DNA from: an uncultured Lachnospiraceae bacterium
GTDB lineage: Bacteria; Bacillota; Clostridia; Lachnospirales; Lachnospiraceae
Assembly (NCBI GenBank): GCA_946549035.1
Contig: CAMNQH010000010.1
Span: forward strand, 1-64,000
DNA: 64,000 nt
Direction of reading: 5' to 3'
This document shows, in pieces, positions 25,822 to 35,801 of this stretch. Position numbers and translations under genes: made by a program. A model generated the notes under the pieces. That model had not been told where the DNA came from, ran no database searches, and saw only the letters and a list, made by a program, of their open reading frames with translations. The number at the start of each line of letters is the position of its first letter. The first letter of the stretch is position 1.

Positions 25822-26607
25822 ATGGCAGTTTACAAAGTCGAAATCTGCGGCGTCAATACCGCTAAGCTCCCCGTTCTGAAGGAGGATGAAAAGGAAGATC
25901 TCTTCAAACGCATCAAGGAAGGGGATATGGCTGCCAGAGAACAGTACATTAAGGGAAATCTGCGCCTTGTACTTAGCGTCATCAAACGGTTTTCTTCCAG
26001 TAACGAAAACGTGGACGATTTGTTTCAAATCGGCTGCATCGGCCTAATCAAATCCATTGACAATTTTGACCCCACCATGAACGTAAAGTTCTCCACCTAT
26101 GCCGTCCCAATGATTATCGGAGAAATCCGCCGGTATCTCAGAGACAATAACTCCATCCGGGTCAGCCGTTCCCTTAGGGATACCGCCTATAAAGCCATTC
26201 ACACCCGGGAACTTCTTACAAAGCAAAATCTCCAGGAACCCACCATTCCGGAAATCGCCGCCGAAATCGGCATCTCCAAAGAAGACATCGTCTTCGCCCT
26301 AGACGCCATTCAAAGTCCGGTAAGCCTTTATGAACCGGTATACACAGACGGGGGAGACACGCTGTATGTCATGGATCAAATCAGCGATAAGAAAAACAAA
26401 GAAGAAAACTGGGTGGAGGAGCTCTCCTTAAACGATGCGATGCAGCGGCTAGGAGAGCGGGAACACTATATTATCCAACTACGGTTCTTCCAGGGAAAAA
26501 CCCAAATGGAAGTGGCGGAAGAAATTCAAATTTCTCAGGCCCAAGTCAGCAGGCTGGAAAAATCCGCCTTAAAAACCATGAAAAACTATCTTTCCGCCAC
26601 AAAATAA
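25822..26607 (+). CDS. sigG: Sporulation sigma factor G
   Basis: 261-residue forespore sigma factor. The conserved N-terminus VEICGVNTAKLPVL, which is the SpoIIAB/Gin contact region of sigma-G proteins, is present. Region 2 reads DDLFQIGCIGLIKSIDNFDP and region 4 has QISQAQVSRLEKSALKTM. It drives late forespore genes. In Bacillus it follows spoIIGA-sigE in the same direction; here it is inverted and separated from sigE by a beta-CASP gene. GGAGG precedes the ATG. Confidence 0.95.
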   Translation: MAVYKVEICGVNTAKLPVLKEDEKEDLFKRIKEGDMAAREQYIKGNLRLVLSVIKRFSSSNENVDDLFQIGCIGLIKSIDNFDPTMNVKFSTYAVPMIIGEIRRYLRDNNSIRVSRSLRDTAYKAIHTRELLTKQNLQEPTIPEIAAEIGISKEDIVFALDAIQSPVSLYEPVYTDGGDTLYVMDQISDKKNKEENWVEELSLNDAMQRLGEREHYIIQLRFFQGKTQMEVAEEIQISQAQVSRLEKSALKTMKNYLSATK

Positions 26608-26632
26608 CTTTCCTCTCCCCTCCTGTTATCTG

Positions 26633-28234
26633 CTACCGGCTCCATTTATCACAAAGAGAATTCACCTGATCTGCAAATTTCGCCAAATCCTTATTGGCAA
26701 GCCCTTCGTTCTTTCGGATTACGGAAAGCAGCCGCTCCCCGGCAGCCAAAAGCCTTGCAAATACATTGGAAGAAGCCCTGGTGTCTTTGGATTTTTTCAC
26801 TTTTGCTTCCCGGCTGCCTTGGGCAATACAGGTATTTGTTAAAAGATCATAGCAATCTCCGCTGTAGGGTGCAACCGCCTCAATTCCCAGATTCTTTTGA
26901 ATCTCCGCCGCAAACCCATCCGTCACCTTATCTTCTCCGTGAACTACAAACACACGCCGGGGCTTCTTCTGAAACGCTCCTACCCAGCGCAGCAGATGTT
27001 CCATATCCGCATGACCGCTAAGGCCCCGAAGATTTAAAATCCGGGCTTTTACTTCAATATTCTCTCCAAACAGCCGCACTTCTTTGACGCCGTTTAACAG
27101 ATGATGCCCTAAGGTTCCAGGCACTTGAAATCCCACAAATAGAATCGTGGATTCCTTCCTCCACAAATTATGCTTTAAATGATGGCGGATTCGTCCCGCC
27201 TCGCACATACCGGAAGCCGAAATAATTACCACCGGCCTGCTTTCAAAATTGATCATCTTTGATTCGTCGCTGGTCACCGCCGTTTTCAACCCAGGAAACC
27301 CGATGGGATTAATTCCCTGGCGCACCAGCTCCTTTGCCTCGTCGTCAAAGCATTCCGATACGCTTTCCCGAAAAATACTGGTAGCCTCCACCGCTAAGGG
27401 GCTGTCTATGTAAGTAATAAAGTCCTCATACTCCGGCAGCATATGTTCGGATTTGATTCTTCTTAAAAAATATAACATTTCCTGTGTTCTGCCTACGGAA
27501 AATGCAGGAATTACCAGATTCCCACCTTTCTGAAAGGTCTGCTTTAATACCTGGGCAAGCTCTGTGGCATAGTCTGGCGGGGCCGGCTGAATGCGGTCTC
27601 CATAGGTGGACTCCATCACCACATAATCCGCCTCTTCCAAATAAGTGGGGTCTTTGATCAACGGCTTATTTCCGTGGCCAATATCCCCGGAAAATACAAT
27701 TTTTACTTCTTCCCCTTCTTCGATTCCCCACACCTCAATACTGGCCGATCCAAGTAAGTGGCCTGCATCCACAAACCGAATCCGGATTTCCGGGGACAGC
27801 TCTATGATTTTTTCATATTCACAGGGGATAAAGTGATGCAAAACCCCCTGGGCGTCTTCCATCGTATACATAGGCTCAATTTCCGGCCTTCCGGCTCTTT
27901 TTGCCTTCCGGTTCTTCCACTCTGCCTCAAACATCTGGATGTGGGCCGAATCTTTTAACATAATATTGCACAAATCACAAGTAGCTTTGGTTGCAAATAT
28001 TTTCCCCCGAAATCCGTGGCCATACAACAGAGGCAGCAGCCCGGAATGGTCGATATGGGCATGGGTAATCAAACAGTAATCAATTTGGGAGGCATTTACC
28101 GGAATCTGCTGGTTCTCATACAGATCCGCCCCCTGCTCCATGCCGCAGTCTACCAAAATATGCTTATCCCCTAATTGCAGATAATGGCAGCTTCCGGTTA
28201 CCTCATGGGCAGCTCCTAAAAATTCCAATTTCAT
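26633..28234 (-). CDS. Metallo-beta-lactamase/beta-CASP ribonuclease-like protein
   Basis: 533 residues. The MBL domain with THAHIDHSG is followed by the beta-CASP insert, PVVIISASGMCEAGR and the C-terminal metal His in GLSGHAD. This architecture is that of RNA-processing CPSF73-like nucleases (RNase J relatives, YsiA/TTHA0252 group). A C-terminal Lys-rich extension of about 60 residues is added. It lies between sigG and sigE in opposite orientation to sigG (25 bases between stops). The role in sporulation, if any, is unknown. Confidence 0.88.
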   Translation of the reverse strand: MKLEFLGAAHEVTGSCHYLQLGDKHILVDCGMEQGADLYENQQIPVNASQIDYCLITHAHIDHSGLLPLLYGHGFRGKIFATKATCDLCNIMLKDSAHIQMFEAEWKNRKAKRAGRPEIEPMYTMEDAQGVLHHFIPCEYEKIIELSPEIRIRFVDAGHLLGSASIEVWGIEEGEEVKIVFSGDIGHGNKPLIKDPTYLEEADYVVMESTYGDRIQPAPPDYATELAQVLKQTFQKGGNLVIPAFSVGRTQEMLYFLRRIKSEHMLPEYEDFITYIDSPLAVEATSIFRESVSECFDDEAKELVRQGINPIGFPGLKTAVTSDESKMINFESRPVVIISASGMCEAGRIRHHLKHNLWRKESTILFVGFQVPGTLGHHLLNGVKEVRLFGENIEVKARILNLRGLSGHADMEHLLRWVGAFQKKPRRVFVVHGEDKVTDGFAAEIQKNLGIEAVAPYSGDCYDLLTNTCIAQGSREAKVKKSKDTRASSNVFARLLAAGERLLSVIRKNEGLANKDLAKFADQVNSLCDKWSR

Positions 28235-28326
28235 ATAGCACTTCTCCTTTTTGTGTTATGACGTCATATCCTGCCTGTCTTTATTCTACCAAATCAGATT
28301 GTGTGCTACAAGTAAATTCCGCAAAC

Positions 28327-29067
28327 TTACTGGAACTTTACGATTTCTTTTTTCAGGCGTTTCATAATCTTCTTTTCCAGCCGGGAAATATAGGATTGAG
28401 ATATGCCAAGTAAATCCGCTACCTCTTTTTGCGTCAATTCCGGGGCGCTCTCCCCCGCCAATCCAAAACGCAGCTCCACAATGGTACGTTCTCTGGGAGA
28501 CAGTTTTTCAATGGCTTTCTTTAACAGGCTTTTTTCCACCTCCGTCTCAATATCCCGGTAAATAATATCCTCGTCTGTCCCTAAAATATCGGAAAGCAGC
28601 AATTCATTGCCGTCCCAATCCACGTTTAAAGGTTCGTCAATGGATACTTCCATCTTCGTTTTGCTGTTCCGCCGCAAATACATCAGAATCTCATTCTCAA
28701 TGCACCGGCTGGCATAAGTAGCAAGCTTAATATTTTTCTGGGGATTGAAGGTATTGATTGCTTTGATTAAGCCAATGGTTCCAATGGAAATCAAATCTTC
28801 CACCCCAATACCTGTATTGTCAAATTTCTTAGCGATATACACCACAAGGCGCAGATTGTGTTCAATCAGGCGGCTCTTTGCTCTGTCTGATTCTTCGGAA
28901 GAAAGCATTTCAATACAGTGCATTTCCTCTTTCAGCTCTAAGGGAGGCGGCAGCACCTCTGCACCGCCGATATAATGGATATCACCTTTTTTCATCATCA
29001 GCATATTATGTACAGTCATCATCAGCTTCAACTGGAAACGCTTTGGTATAGCTATTTTAATGTACAT
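28327..29067 (-). CDS. sigE: Sporulation sigma factor E (pro-sigma-E)
   Basis: 246-residue mother-cell sigma factor. The amphipathic N-terminal pro-sequence of about 25-30 residues, ending near [10 protein letters not shown], is the part removed by SpoIIGA. Region 2 reads [17 protein letters not shown] and region 4 has [26 protein letters not shown] lies 4 bases before the ATG. It follows spoIIGA by 12 bases, as in all endospore formers. Confidence 0.96.
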   Translation of the reverse strand: MYIKIAIPKRFQLKLMMTVHNMLMMKKGDIHYIGGAEVLPPPLELKEEMHCIEMLSSEESDRAKSRLIEHNLRLVVYIAKKFDNTGIGVEDLISIGTIGLIKAINTFNPQKNIKLATYASRCIENEILMYLRRNSKTKMEVSIDEPLNVDWDGNELLLSDILGTDEDIIYRDIETEVEKSLLKKAIEKLSPRERTIVELRFGLAGESAPELTQKEVADLLGISQSYISRLEKKIMKRLKKEIVKFQ

Positions 29068-29079
29068 GAAAACCTCCTG

Positions 29080-29877
29080 TTACAACGACTTGTATGTTGC
29101 ATTTAATATCACCTGATAATCTCTGTTTTGAAACAGCTTCTCTTTCGCAAGCCCAAATACCGGCCCATCCACGAAATCCGGAATTGCATCCGCCCCCTCT
29201 CCCTGCCGTTTTACATACATGGCTTTTAAAGTAACTACCGGCAGCAGGCCATCCTCCCGCCCCAGGGAATGAAATGGAATGTAACGAATGGGCAGCTGTT
29301 CTTTTGTAAGCGCTTCCTTCAGCAATTCTTCCTGTATAATATGTACCGGCTTTTTCATAATCGGATCGGTAAGAAGATTTCCGGTATCCAGAAATCCTGC
29401 AAGGAGCATGGTCTTTTGATTGGTCAGCAGAAGTATTTCATAGCTGTCCCACTCCTGCTTGCATTCTCGTATTCTTTGAAGAATAATCATGGAAAGTCCA
29501 AAGCCTCCCAACGCCCATACGGCAAACATTCGCCACTGCCCCAGGGTGAATACTGCAACATTTAAAACGCCTCCCAAAAGAAGCGTCATCACGTAAGCCC
29601 AGAACATATTTTCTGCAAATTTCTTTGGGTTCTTTTTCCCAAACCCAAACAGGATCATAATGGGATTTATCACAACATGGATACACAACTGATACCAGGA
29701 CAAACCTGGCAGCCATAAGAAAAGGATGACAGAGGCCGTAGCGCCAAAGCCGGCGGAAAGAAGAATGCGGCGCACCTTTACCAAAGGATGTGAAAGCTGC
29801 CGCACCAATAGCAATACCAGGGCGTCCATAGCAAAATTCATGACCCAGAACGCATCCGGGTAAAACACATATTTCAC
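29080..29877 (-). CDS. spoIIGA: Pro-sigma-E processing protease SpoIIGA
   Basis: 265-residue membrane aspartic protease. Five TM helices in the first 150 residues are followed by a cytoplasmic protease domain with the active-site motif DTGN (FLDTGNLL). It acts at the sporulation septum, activated by SpoIIR, to mature pro-sigma-E encoded by the next gene. Preceded by GGAGGT and a Spo0A-type promoter. Confidence 0.94.
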   Translation of the reverse strand: MKYVFYPDAFWVMNFAMDALVLLLVRQLSHPLVKVRRILLSAGFGATASVILFLWLPGLSWYQLCIHVVINPIMILFGFGKKNPKKFAENMFWAYVMTLLLGGVLNVAVFTLGQWRMFAVWALGGFGLSMIILQRIRECKQEWDSYEILLLTNQKTMLLAGFLDTGNLLTDPIMKKPVHIIQEELLKEALTKEQLPIRYIPFHSLGREDGLLPVVTLKAMYVKRQGEGADAIPDFVDGPVFGLAKEKLFQNRDYQVILNATYKSL

Positions 29878-29906
29878 GGGATACCTCCTTCTTTCTGCAT
29901 GTTCTC

Positions 29907-29939
29907 ATTATATGATTTTATGACTGCTTTTTTTGTCAA
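29907..29939 (-). promoter_or_regulatory. spoIIG-type promoter with 21-base spacer
   Basis: Minus strand TTGACA (29934-29939) and TATAAT (29907-29912), separated by 21 bases instead of 17. The B. subtilis spoIIG promoter has the same over-long spacing (22) and needs Spo0A. Spo0A-box-like TGTCAAA (one mismatch to TGTCGAA) occurs at 29934-29940 on the plus strand and 29975-29981 on the minus strand, at the -35 and about -78. Confidence 0.65.
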
Positions 29940-30021
29940 AACAGGGAATGGATTTAAATTTTCGATTTACAAGATTTGACAGCGCCAATCTAAGACGCTT
30001 TCAAAGAGTTTTTAGAAAATA

Positions 30022-30058
30022 GATACGCGGCCTTTGCCAAATGGCAAAACCGCGTATC
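30022..30058 (-). terminator. Terminator of ftsZ
   Basis: Stem GATACGCGG / CCGCGTATC with an inner TTTGCC / GGCAAA pairing, followed on the minus strand by TATTTTCT. It separates ftsZ from the spoIIGA promoter. Confidence 0.75.
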
Positions 30059-30075
30059 AGACAAGAATTAATTTA

Positions 30076-31287
30076 TTATTTTCTGGTATTTTTCAAAAAT
30101 TCCGGAATCTTAATATCCTTCTCTGGAATACTACTCTCCGGCCGCTTCGGACGCTGCAGGCCGCTTAAAATACTGGAGGTATTGTTACTAAACTCTCCCG
30201 CTCCTGCCGTTCCATAGGAAACGTTCGGCCGTGTCCCGGACATTCCGGCCTGAGGTCTGTTTCCGGCTAAACCTCCGGTCTGTCTTACCGGCGTATTCCC
30301 GTATTTCATACTGGGCATAATCTTCGGCGTACTGGCCGCCGTCTCCAGCCCTGTGGCAATTACTGTGATAATCGCTTCATCCACCATGGATTCATCGTAC
30401 TTGGCGCCAAAGATAATGTTGGCGTTATCCCCTGCCAAATCCTGTACGTAGCTGGCCGCATCGTTGGCGTCCATCAGGGAAATATCACCGGACACATTGA
30501 TAATCACATGGGAGGCTCCTGCAATAGTAGTCTCCAAAAGGGGGCTGGCAACTGCAAGCTTCACAGCTTCCACGGCCTTGTCGTCTCCCTTGGCTTCCCC
30601 AATACCAATATGAGCCATTCCCTTGTCCTTCATAACCGTCTGTACGTCTGCAAAATCAAGGTTAATCAGAGCCGGCACGTTAATCAAGTCTGTAATTCCC
30701 TGAACCGCCTGCTGCAATACCTCATCCGCCTTCTTCAAAGCATCCGGCATCGTAGTCCTTCTGTCTACAATCTCCAAAAGCTTATCGTTTGGAATTACAA
30801 TGAGGGTATCTACATTCTCTTTCAGGCGTTCAATACCGGATAAGGCATTTACCATTCGCGTCTTTGCTTCAAACTTAAAAGGCTTTGTCACTACGCCTAC
30901 CGTCAGAATCCCCTGCTCTTTGGCAATATGGGCTACTACAGGAGCCGCTCCGGTACCGGTGCCGCCTCCCATGCCGCAGGTTACAAACACCATATCTGCT
31001 CCCCGGATCGCCGCCGATAATTCTTCGCTGCTCTCCTCCGCCGCTTTCTCGCCAATCTCCGGCTGGGCTCCCGCGCCCAGTCCCTTGGTCAGCTTCTCTC
31101 CAATCTGGATCAACGTAGGAGCCTTACAAAGCATCAGAGCCTGCTTGTCCGTATTCACACCGACAAACTCCACACCGCCGATGTTTTCATCAATCATTCT
31201 ATTCACAGCATTGTTTCCAGCCCCGCCTACACCAACGACGATAATCTTTGCACTGGAATCTGCTTCTGTTGTCTTAATCTCCAGCAA
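30076..31287 (-). CDS. ftsZ: Cell division protein FtsZ
   Basis: 403-residue tubulin-like GTPase that forms the division ring. [14 protein letters not shown] is near residue 20, the GTP loop [12 protein letters not shown] near 105, and the C-terminal conserved peptide DIKIPEFL binds FtsA/SepF/ZapA-type partners. The start is TTG at 31287, 6 bases after AAAGGAGG; the frame continues upstream without a site. It has its own promoter-like site in the 210-base gap before it. Confidence 0.96.
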   Translation of the reverse strand: MLEIKTTEADSSAKIIVVGVGGAGNNAVNRMIDENIGGVEFVGVNTDKQALMLCKAPTLIQIGEKLTKGLGAGAQPEIGEKAAEESSEELSAAIRGADMVFVTCGMGGGTGTGAAPVVAHIAKEQGILTVGVVTKPFKFEAKTRMVNALSGIERLKENVDTLIVIPNDKLLEIVDRRTTMPDALKKADEVLQQAVQGITDLINVPALINLDFADVQTVMKDKGMAHIGIGEAKGDDKAVEAVKLAVASPLLETTIAGASHVIINVSGDISLMDANDAASYVQDLAGDNANIIFGAKYDESMVDEAIITVIATGLETAASTPKIMPSMKYGNTPVRQTGGLAGNRPQAGMSGTRPNVSYGTAGAGEFSNNTSSILSGLQRPKRPESSIPEKDIKIPEFLKNTRK

Positions 31288-31432
31288 GGTATTTCCTCCT
31301 TTTATTCCTGGCATAGAATTTGCTGACATAACCTTTCTATATGTACCAGTTCTCAACTTTACCTTTTTATATCAAGCTTTTGTTGTCTGTATCTCAATCC
31401 TTTTCTATGCTTCCATTATGACCATATCTACT

Positions 31433-31461
31433 ATAATATAATTTTTCCCGGAATTAATCAA
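31433..31461 (-). promoter_or_regulatory. Candidate ftsZ promoter
   Basis: Minus strand TTGATT (31456-31461), 17-base spacer, TATTAT (31433-31438), in the AT-rich gap between ftsQ and ftsZ. Predicted leader about 140 bases. Confidence 0.45.
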
Positions 31462-31497
31462 CCTAATTTTGTAAATTTATCAAAAAATATCTCTTTT

Positions 31498-32235
31498 TTA
31501 ATTACTCTTTTCAAATGGGATATCGGTTGTATTTTCCGTCCAGCCTTCCAAATGAAGCTTTCCCTTCATACCTTCCAGTTTCGGCAAAATATAGGAAAGC
31601 CGCAGCACTTTGTCTCCCACGTGCTCTGCATTTCCCAACAACGCCTCTATGTCTCCGTATTCCAGGACATAGGTTCTGTCTTCACTGTACTTGATATGTT
31701 CCGGAACGATTTCATATTTCTTTAACGTCCGGGTCAGGGTCAAGAGATTTTTCAAAAGCTGTTTTTCTTTCAAGGGAAGAGGCTCATATAACACCACTGC
31801 ATCTAGGGACAGGCCGGTGATCCGGGGAATTCCCTCGATTTCTTCTGTAGAGGTTTCCACCACAATTCCGTCTTTATCAAAATATGCATTCTGTCCCAAA
31901 CTTTCCAGGTACACATATCCCAGCAGCCCCTTTTCGTAAACCTGAATTTCAATCGTATGGGGAGGCTTCATGGAAATTTCCATGGTATCCACAAAGGGGA
32001 TAACCTCCGGCTCCTGGAACTGATATTTCAAATATACGTATAAAGTATTCCAGGAATATTTATCATTTAGCACCCATTCTTGAATCACGTCGTCGTCATA
32101 TCGTTCATTTCCGTTGACAATCACATGTTTTACGGTAAATACTTTTACTGCTATCAAGCCCCCAACACCCAGGAAAAGCAAAACCCCTAAAAAGACCGGC
32201 CAACGCTTCTTGCGTTTTCTTTTTTTTCTTCTCAA
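31498..32235 (-). CDS. ftsQ: Cell division protein FtsQ/DivIB
   Basis: 245 residues. A very basic cytoplasmic N-terminus of 12 residues is followed by one TM helix (about 13-32), then the POTRA domain (VKHVIVNGNERYDDDVI) and FtsQ beta domain outside the membrane. It recruits FtsL and FtsB to the septum. The likely start is TTG at 32235, 5 bases after GGTGGGG. Confidence 0.88.
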   Translation of the reverse strand: MRRKKRKRKKRWPVFLGVLLFLGVGGLIAVKVFTVKHVIVNGNERYDDDVIQEWVLNDKYSWNTLYVYLKYQFQEPEVIPFVDTMEISMKPPHTIEIQVYEKGLLGYVYLESLGQNAYFDKDGIVVETSTEEIEGIPRITGLSLDAVVLYEPLPLKEKQLLKNLLTLTRTLKKYEIVPEHIKYSEDRTYVLEYGDIEALLGNAEHVGDKVLRLSYILPKLEGMKGKLHLEGWTENTTDIPFEKSN

Positions 32236-32259
32236 ATCAACCCCACCGCCTCTCCCGTG

Positions 32260-33354
32260 TTAATCCATATCAAATTTAATGCCCCGGGACACGCTTAACG
32301 CCAGCCCCATTTCCGCAAGCAAAAATAAAATGGAAGTTCCTCCGTAACTAATAAAAGGAAGTGAAATTCCCGTATTGGGAATACTGTTTGTTACCACTGC
32401 GATATTCAAAATAACCTGAATCGCCATATGCGCCATAACGCCGGTAACAATCAGCGCTCCATACAAATCCGGAGCATTGTTGGCAATTACCATGAACCGC
32501 CAGATCAAAAGCAAAAACAGAAGAATCACACAGATTGCTCCAAACAGCCCCAGTTCCTCGCAGATAATGGAAAAAATCATATCGTTTTGGGCCTCCGGCA
32601 CAAACCCCAGCTTCTGCATACTGGCCCCCAGTCCTTTGCCAAACAGCCCGCCGGAACCGATGGCGTACAACCCTTGAAGGGTCTGATAGCCTTTTTCATG
32701 TTTTTCCGGCTCCAGCCAGATTTTCAAACGATCCATCCGGTAGCTGGCCGCCAGAATGAAAACCGTCCCCACCGCCACTACCAGGCCCCCCATCACTACA
32801 AACTGCATGTATTTCGGGCTGGATACAAAAATCAAGGCAATGGCAATTCCCAGAATAATGATTGCCGTACTCAAATTCTCTACCGCAACAATCACAACCA
32901 TCGGAAGAACCATAATCATAACCTTGACGATGGTAGAAAATTTTCCCATTTTTTTTGGCATCTTGCATATGATCGTGGCCAGAAAAATAATGATTGCGAT
33001 CTTAGCTATCTCTGAGGGCTGTAAAGATAAGGGCCCGATCTCCAGCCAGCGCCTGGAACCTTTGATTTCCTCGCCTTTCACCAACACCAGGGTACACAGC
33101 CCAAATGCCGTTGCATAGGCCAGCAGCCAAAAAGGCTTCCAAAAGTGGTAATCTATCCTGGATACGATAAGCATCGCCACCACGCCAAGCCCTGCCGCAA
33201 AGACCTGTTTTTTCAGATAATACGCAGCGTCCCCGAATTTCACCTGTCCGTTATAAGAGCTGGTACTGTAAAGCACCACAAGCCCAAAGCACACCAAAAA
33301 AATTACAATAAACAGAAGGCTGTAATCATAGTAGCGGACGCGTTTCTCCTTCAT
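32260..33354 (-). CDS. SEDS glycosyltransferase FtsW/SpoVE
   Basis: 364-residue polytopic membrane protein of the SEDS family, which polymerises lipid II together with a class B PBP. It has about ten TM helices, the family signature GSRRWLEIGPLSLQPSE near 105-120 and the C-terminal NTGISLPFISYGGTS. Whether it serves vegetative division (FtsW) or spore cortex synthesis (SpoVE) cannot be told. It precedes ftsQ by 24 bases and follows murD by 4 bases. Confidence 0.93.
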   Translation of the reverse strand: MKEKRVRYYDYSLLFIVIFLVCFGLVVLYSTSSYNGQVKFGDAAYYLKKQVFAAGLGVVAMLIVSRIDYHFWKPFWLLAYATAFGLCTLVLVKGEEIKGSRRWLEIGPLSLQPSEIAKIAIIIFLATIICKMPKKMGKFSTIVKVMIMVLPMVVIVAVENLSTAIIILGIAIALIFVSSPKYMQFVVMGGLVVAVGTVFILAASYRMDRLKIWLEPEKHEKGYQTLQGLYAIGSGGLFGKGLGASMQKLGFVPEAQNDMIFSIICEELGLFGAICVILLFLLLIWRFMVIANNAPDLYGALIVTGVMAHMAIQVILNIAVVTNSIPNTGISLPFISYGGTSILFLLAEMGLALSVSRGIKFDMD

Positions 33355-33358
33355 GCAA

Positions 33359-34720
33359 TCACTCCTTCAAATCCTTTACGATTTCTTTGAATAAATTGCC
33401 CCGTTCCTCATAATTTCGGAACATTCCCCAACTGGCACAGGCCGGGGACAATAATACGGCATCTCCCTCTTTCGCATTTTCATAACATACTAAAACGGCT
33501 TCTTCTAAAGTATCTGTAAATAAAATATCCTCTTTCGGAAACCCTAACTCCCTGGCAGTCTCTGCTATTTTTTCTCTGGTGGCGCCAAGCAGCACCAGCT
33601 TTTTAACTTTACCCTGAAACGCCTGAATCCAGGTCTCATAGGACGAGCCTTTATCATAGCCGCCTCCGATTAAAAGCGTGGGCCATTTCATTGCTTTTAC
33701 CGCCTGAATAGCAGCGTCCGGATTGGTTCCTTTGGAATCATTATAAAACCGGACTCCCCGTTTTTGCGTCACATATTCAATGCGGTGCTCCACCGCCTCA
33801 AAGCGAATTAGCGCGGCGCGTATCTGTTCTATGGATACTCCAAAGCTAATAGCCATAGCAGCGGCAGCCATTACATTTTCATAATTATGTACCCCAAAGA
33901 TATTTAATTCCTCTGTCCGGCACACCAGCTGCTTTTTCTGTTCGTCGGCGTAAAAGATATCTTCCCCTTCCAGATAAATGCCCTGCACAAGCGGCCGGAC
34001 GCTGGAGAAATATACCACATGGGGCAAAAGCCCCTCTCCAAATTCCCGCAGTACTTCATCCTCATAATTAAGTACACACGTCTGGGAGGCTGACTGCCGG
34101 GATGCAATGGCCTTCTTGGCATTTATGTAATTTTCCATGGTATGATGACGGTTCAGGTGATCCGGCGTAATATTCAAAATTGCCGAAACCTCCGGGCAGA
34201 AGCGGCGCACCGTCTCCAGTTGAAAGCTGCTTAGCTCCGCCACGATGATACTGTCCTCAGTAGTATCCCCTGCAATTTGCGTATAAGGAATCCCTATATT
34301 TCCCACCACACGCACATCCTGATACGCCTGCTTCATAATCTCTCCCAGCAAAGCGGTGGTGGTAGTTTTCCCATTCGTACCGGTGACTGCCAATACTCGG
34401 CCTTTTCCAAATACGTAAGCCAGCTCAATTTCTCCCCAAATCTGAATCCCCTGTTCTTTTAATTTTTCAACCTCTAAGAGGTCTAAAGGCACCCCCGGGC
34501 TTAGAACGGCAATGTCCACGCCTTCTATCGCTTCCTGAGGCAATTCCCCTGCATAAACAGGTATTTTACCTAATCGTGGATATGTCTCCCGAAATCTTTT
34601 CACATCCAGATTTGGATTTCCGTCATATAAAATCACATCTAAATTTTGTTCCAACAAAAGCCCGCAGGCGGCAATTCCGCTAATTCCGGCTCCAAAAACA
34701 AGAAATCTCTTCCCGTCCAT
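33359..34720 (-). CDS. murD: UDP-N-acetylmuramoyl-alanine-D-glutamate ligase
   Basis: 453-residue cytoplasmic Mur ligase adding D-Glu to UDP-MurNAc-L-Ala. N-terminal Rossmann-like FGAGISGIAAC is near residue 9, ATP-binding GTNGKTTTT near 113, and the central FYNDSKGTNPD motif is present. AAAGGAGAAG places the start at 34720, 11 bases after mraY. murE, murF and murG are not in this cluster. Confidence 0.94.
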   Translation of the reverse strand: MDGKRFLVFGAGISGIAACGLLLEQNLDVILYDGNPNLDVKRFRETYPRLGKIPVYAGELPQEAIEGVDIAVLSPGVPLDLLEVEKLKEQGIQIWGEIELAYVFGKGRVLAVTGTNGKTTTTALLGEIMKQAYQDVRVVGNIGIPYTQIAGDTTEDSIIVAELSSFQLETVRRFCPEVSAILNITPDHLNRHHTMENYINAKKAIASRQSASQTCVLNYEDEVLREFGEGLLPHVVYFSSVRPLVQGIYLEGEDIFYADEQKKQLVCRTEELNIFGVHNYENVMAAAAMAISFGVSIEQIRAALIRFEAVEHRIEYVTQKRGVRFYNDSKGTNPDAAIQAVKAMKWPTLLIGGGYDKGSSYETWIQAFQGKVKKLVLLGATREKIAETARELGFPKEDILFTDTLEEAVLVCYENAKEGDAVLLSPACASWGMFRNYEERGNLFKEIVKDLKE

Positions 34721-34731
34721 GACTTCTCCTT

Positions 34732-35697
34732 TCAAACTCCCATCAATGCCACCAGGCAAAAAATTGCAGTGGTAATGGAAAATACTGCCACCACCCTGGT
34801 CTCGGACCAGCCTCCTAATTCAAAATGATGGTGAATCGGCGCCATACGGAAGATACGCTTTCCGCCTGTTTTTTTAAAGTAAGTCACCTGTATCATAACA
34901 GACAACAGTTCCACCCAATAGATAATTCCCGCAATCAAAATGAAAATAGGCATCTGCATCATGTAGGCTGTGGAAGCCACAAAGCCTCCCAAAGCCAAAG
35001 ATCCTGTATCTCCCATAAAAACACTGGCAGGATACACATTAAACAGCAAAAAGCCCAACAGCGCTCCTACTACGGCGCAAGTAATCGGTTCCAGGCCGCT
35101 TCCGGTTCCAATCGCCACCACAGTAAAAAAAGTGGCGATCAAAACAGTCACACTAGAAGCCAGCCCGTCTACCCCGTCGGTGAAATTGGCGCCGTTTACC
35201 GTTCCAACTACAGCCAGAAACATGACAGGAACCGTTAAAATTCCTAAATCTAAATAGAGACCGTCTGCAAATCCTCCGGTAAAGGGAATCAGCATTTTTA
35301 AGGATACATCGGTAAATCTATATACATAAAATATGAAAATTCCCGTTACCAAAATCTGGCAAAGCATTTTCTGCCAAGCTAAAAGCCCGTCAGAACGTCT
35401 TAGAACCACCTTCAGATAATCATCCAAAAATCCAATCACACCGTATCCAATGGTTACAAACAAAACCGGAATAATTTTGGGATAATCCTTAAGATAAAAA
35501 ACGGAAGTCAGGATAATGCCCGCCAAAATCATCAGGCCCCCCATCGTGGGCGTACCGTTCTTTTTCAAATGGGATTCCAGTTCTTTTCGTTCCGTCTGCC
35601 CCACCTTCAGCCTCCGTAAAAACGGAATCACCACAGGCCCAAGCAATGCTGTAACCGCAAAAGCAGCCAATACCGGAATGACTATTTTCTCTGCCAT
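34732..35697 (-). CDS. mraY: Phospho-MurNAc-pentapeptide transferase
   Basis: 321-residue integral membrane enzyme making lipid I from UDP-MurNAc-pentapeptide and undecaprenyl phosphate. About ten TM helices are present, with the Mg/Asp motif FLDDYLKV near 88, NFTDGVDGL near 180 and the C-terminal HHHFE. The ATG at 35697 is preferred because AGAGGTG lies upstream; the ATG at 35718 has no site. Confidence 0.95.
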   Translation of the reverse strand: MAEKIVIPVLAAFAVTALLGPVVIPFLRRLKVGQTERKELESHLKKNGTPTMGGLMILAGIILTSVFYLKDYPKIIPVLFVTIGYGVIGFLDDYLKVVLRRSDGLLAWQKMLCQILVTGIFIFYVYRFTDVSLKMLIPFTGGFADGLYLDLGILTVPVMFLAVVGTVNGANFTDGVDGLASSVTVLIATFFTVVAIGTGSGLEPITCAVVGALLGFLLFNVYPASVFMGDTGSLALGGFVASTAYMMQMPIFILIAGIIYWVELLSVMIQVTYFKKTGGKRIFRMAPIHHHFELGGWSETRVVAVFSITTAIFCLVALMGV

Positions 35698-35801
35698 AAT
35701 TTGCACCTCTTTATTCATTTGCTTCTAATTTTTTCAAGTATAAAACTTTTTCTATCGTTATGCAAGACAGGACTTTTGTGCTTTAGTCTCTTTTCGCCTC
35801 A

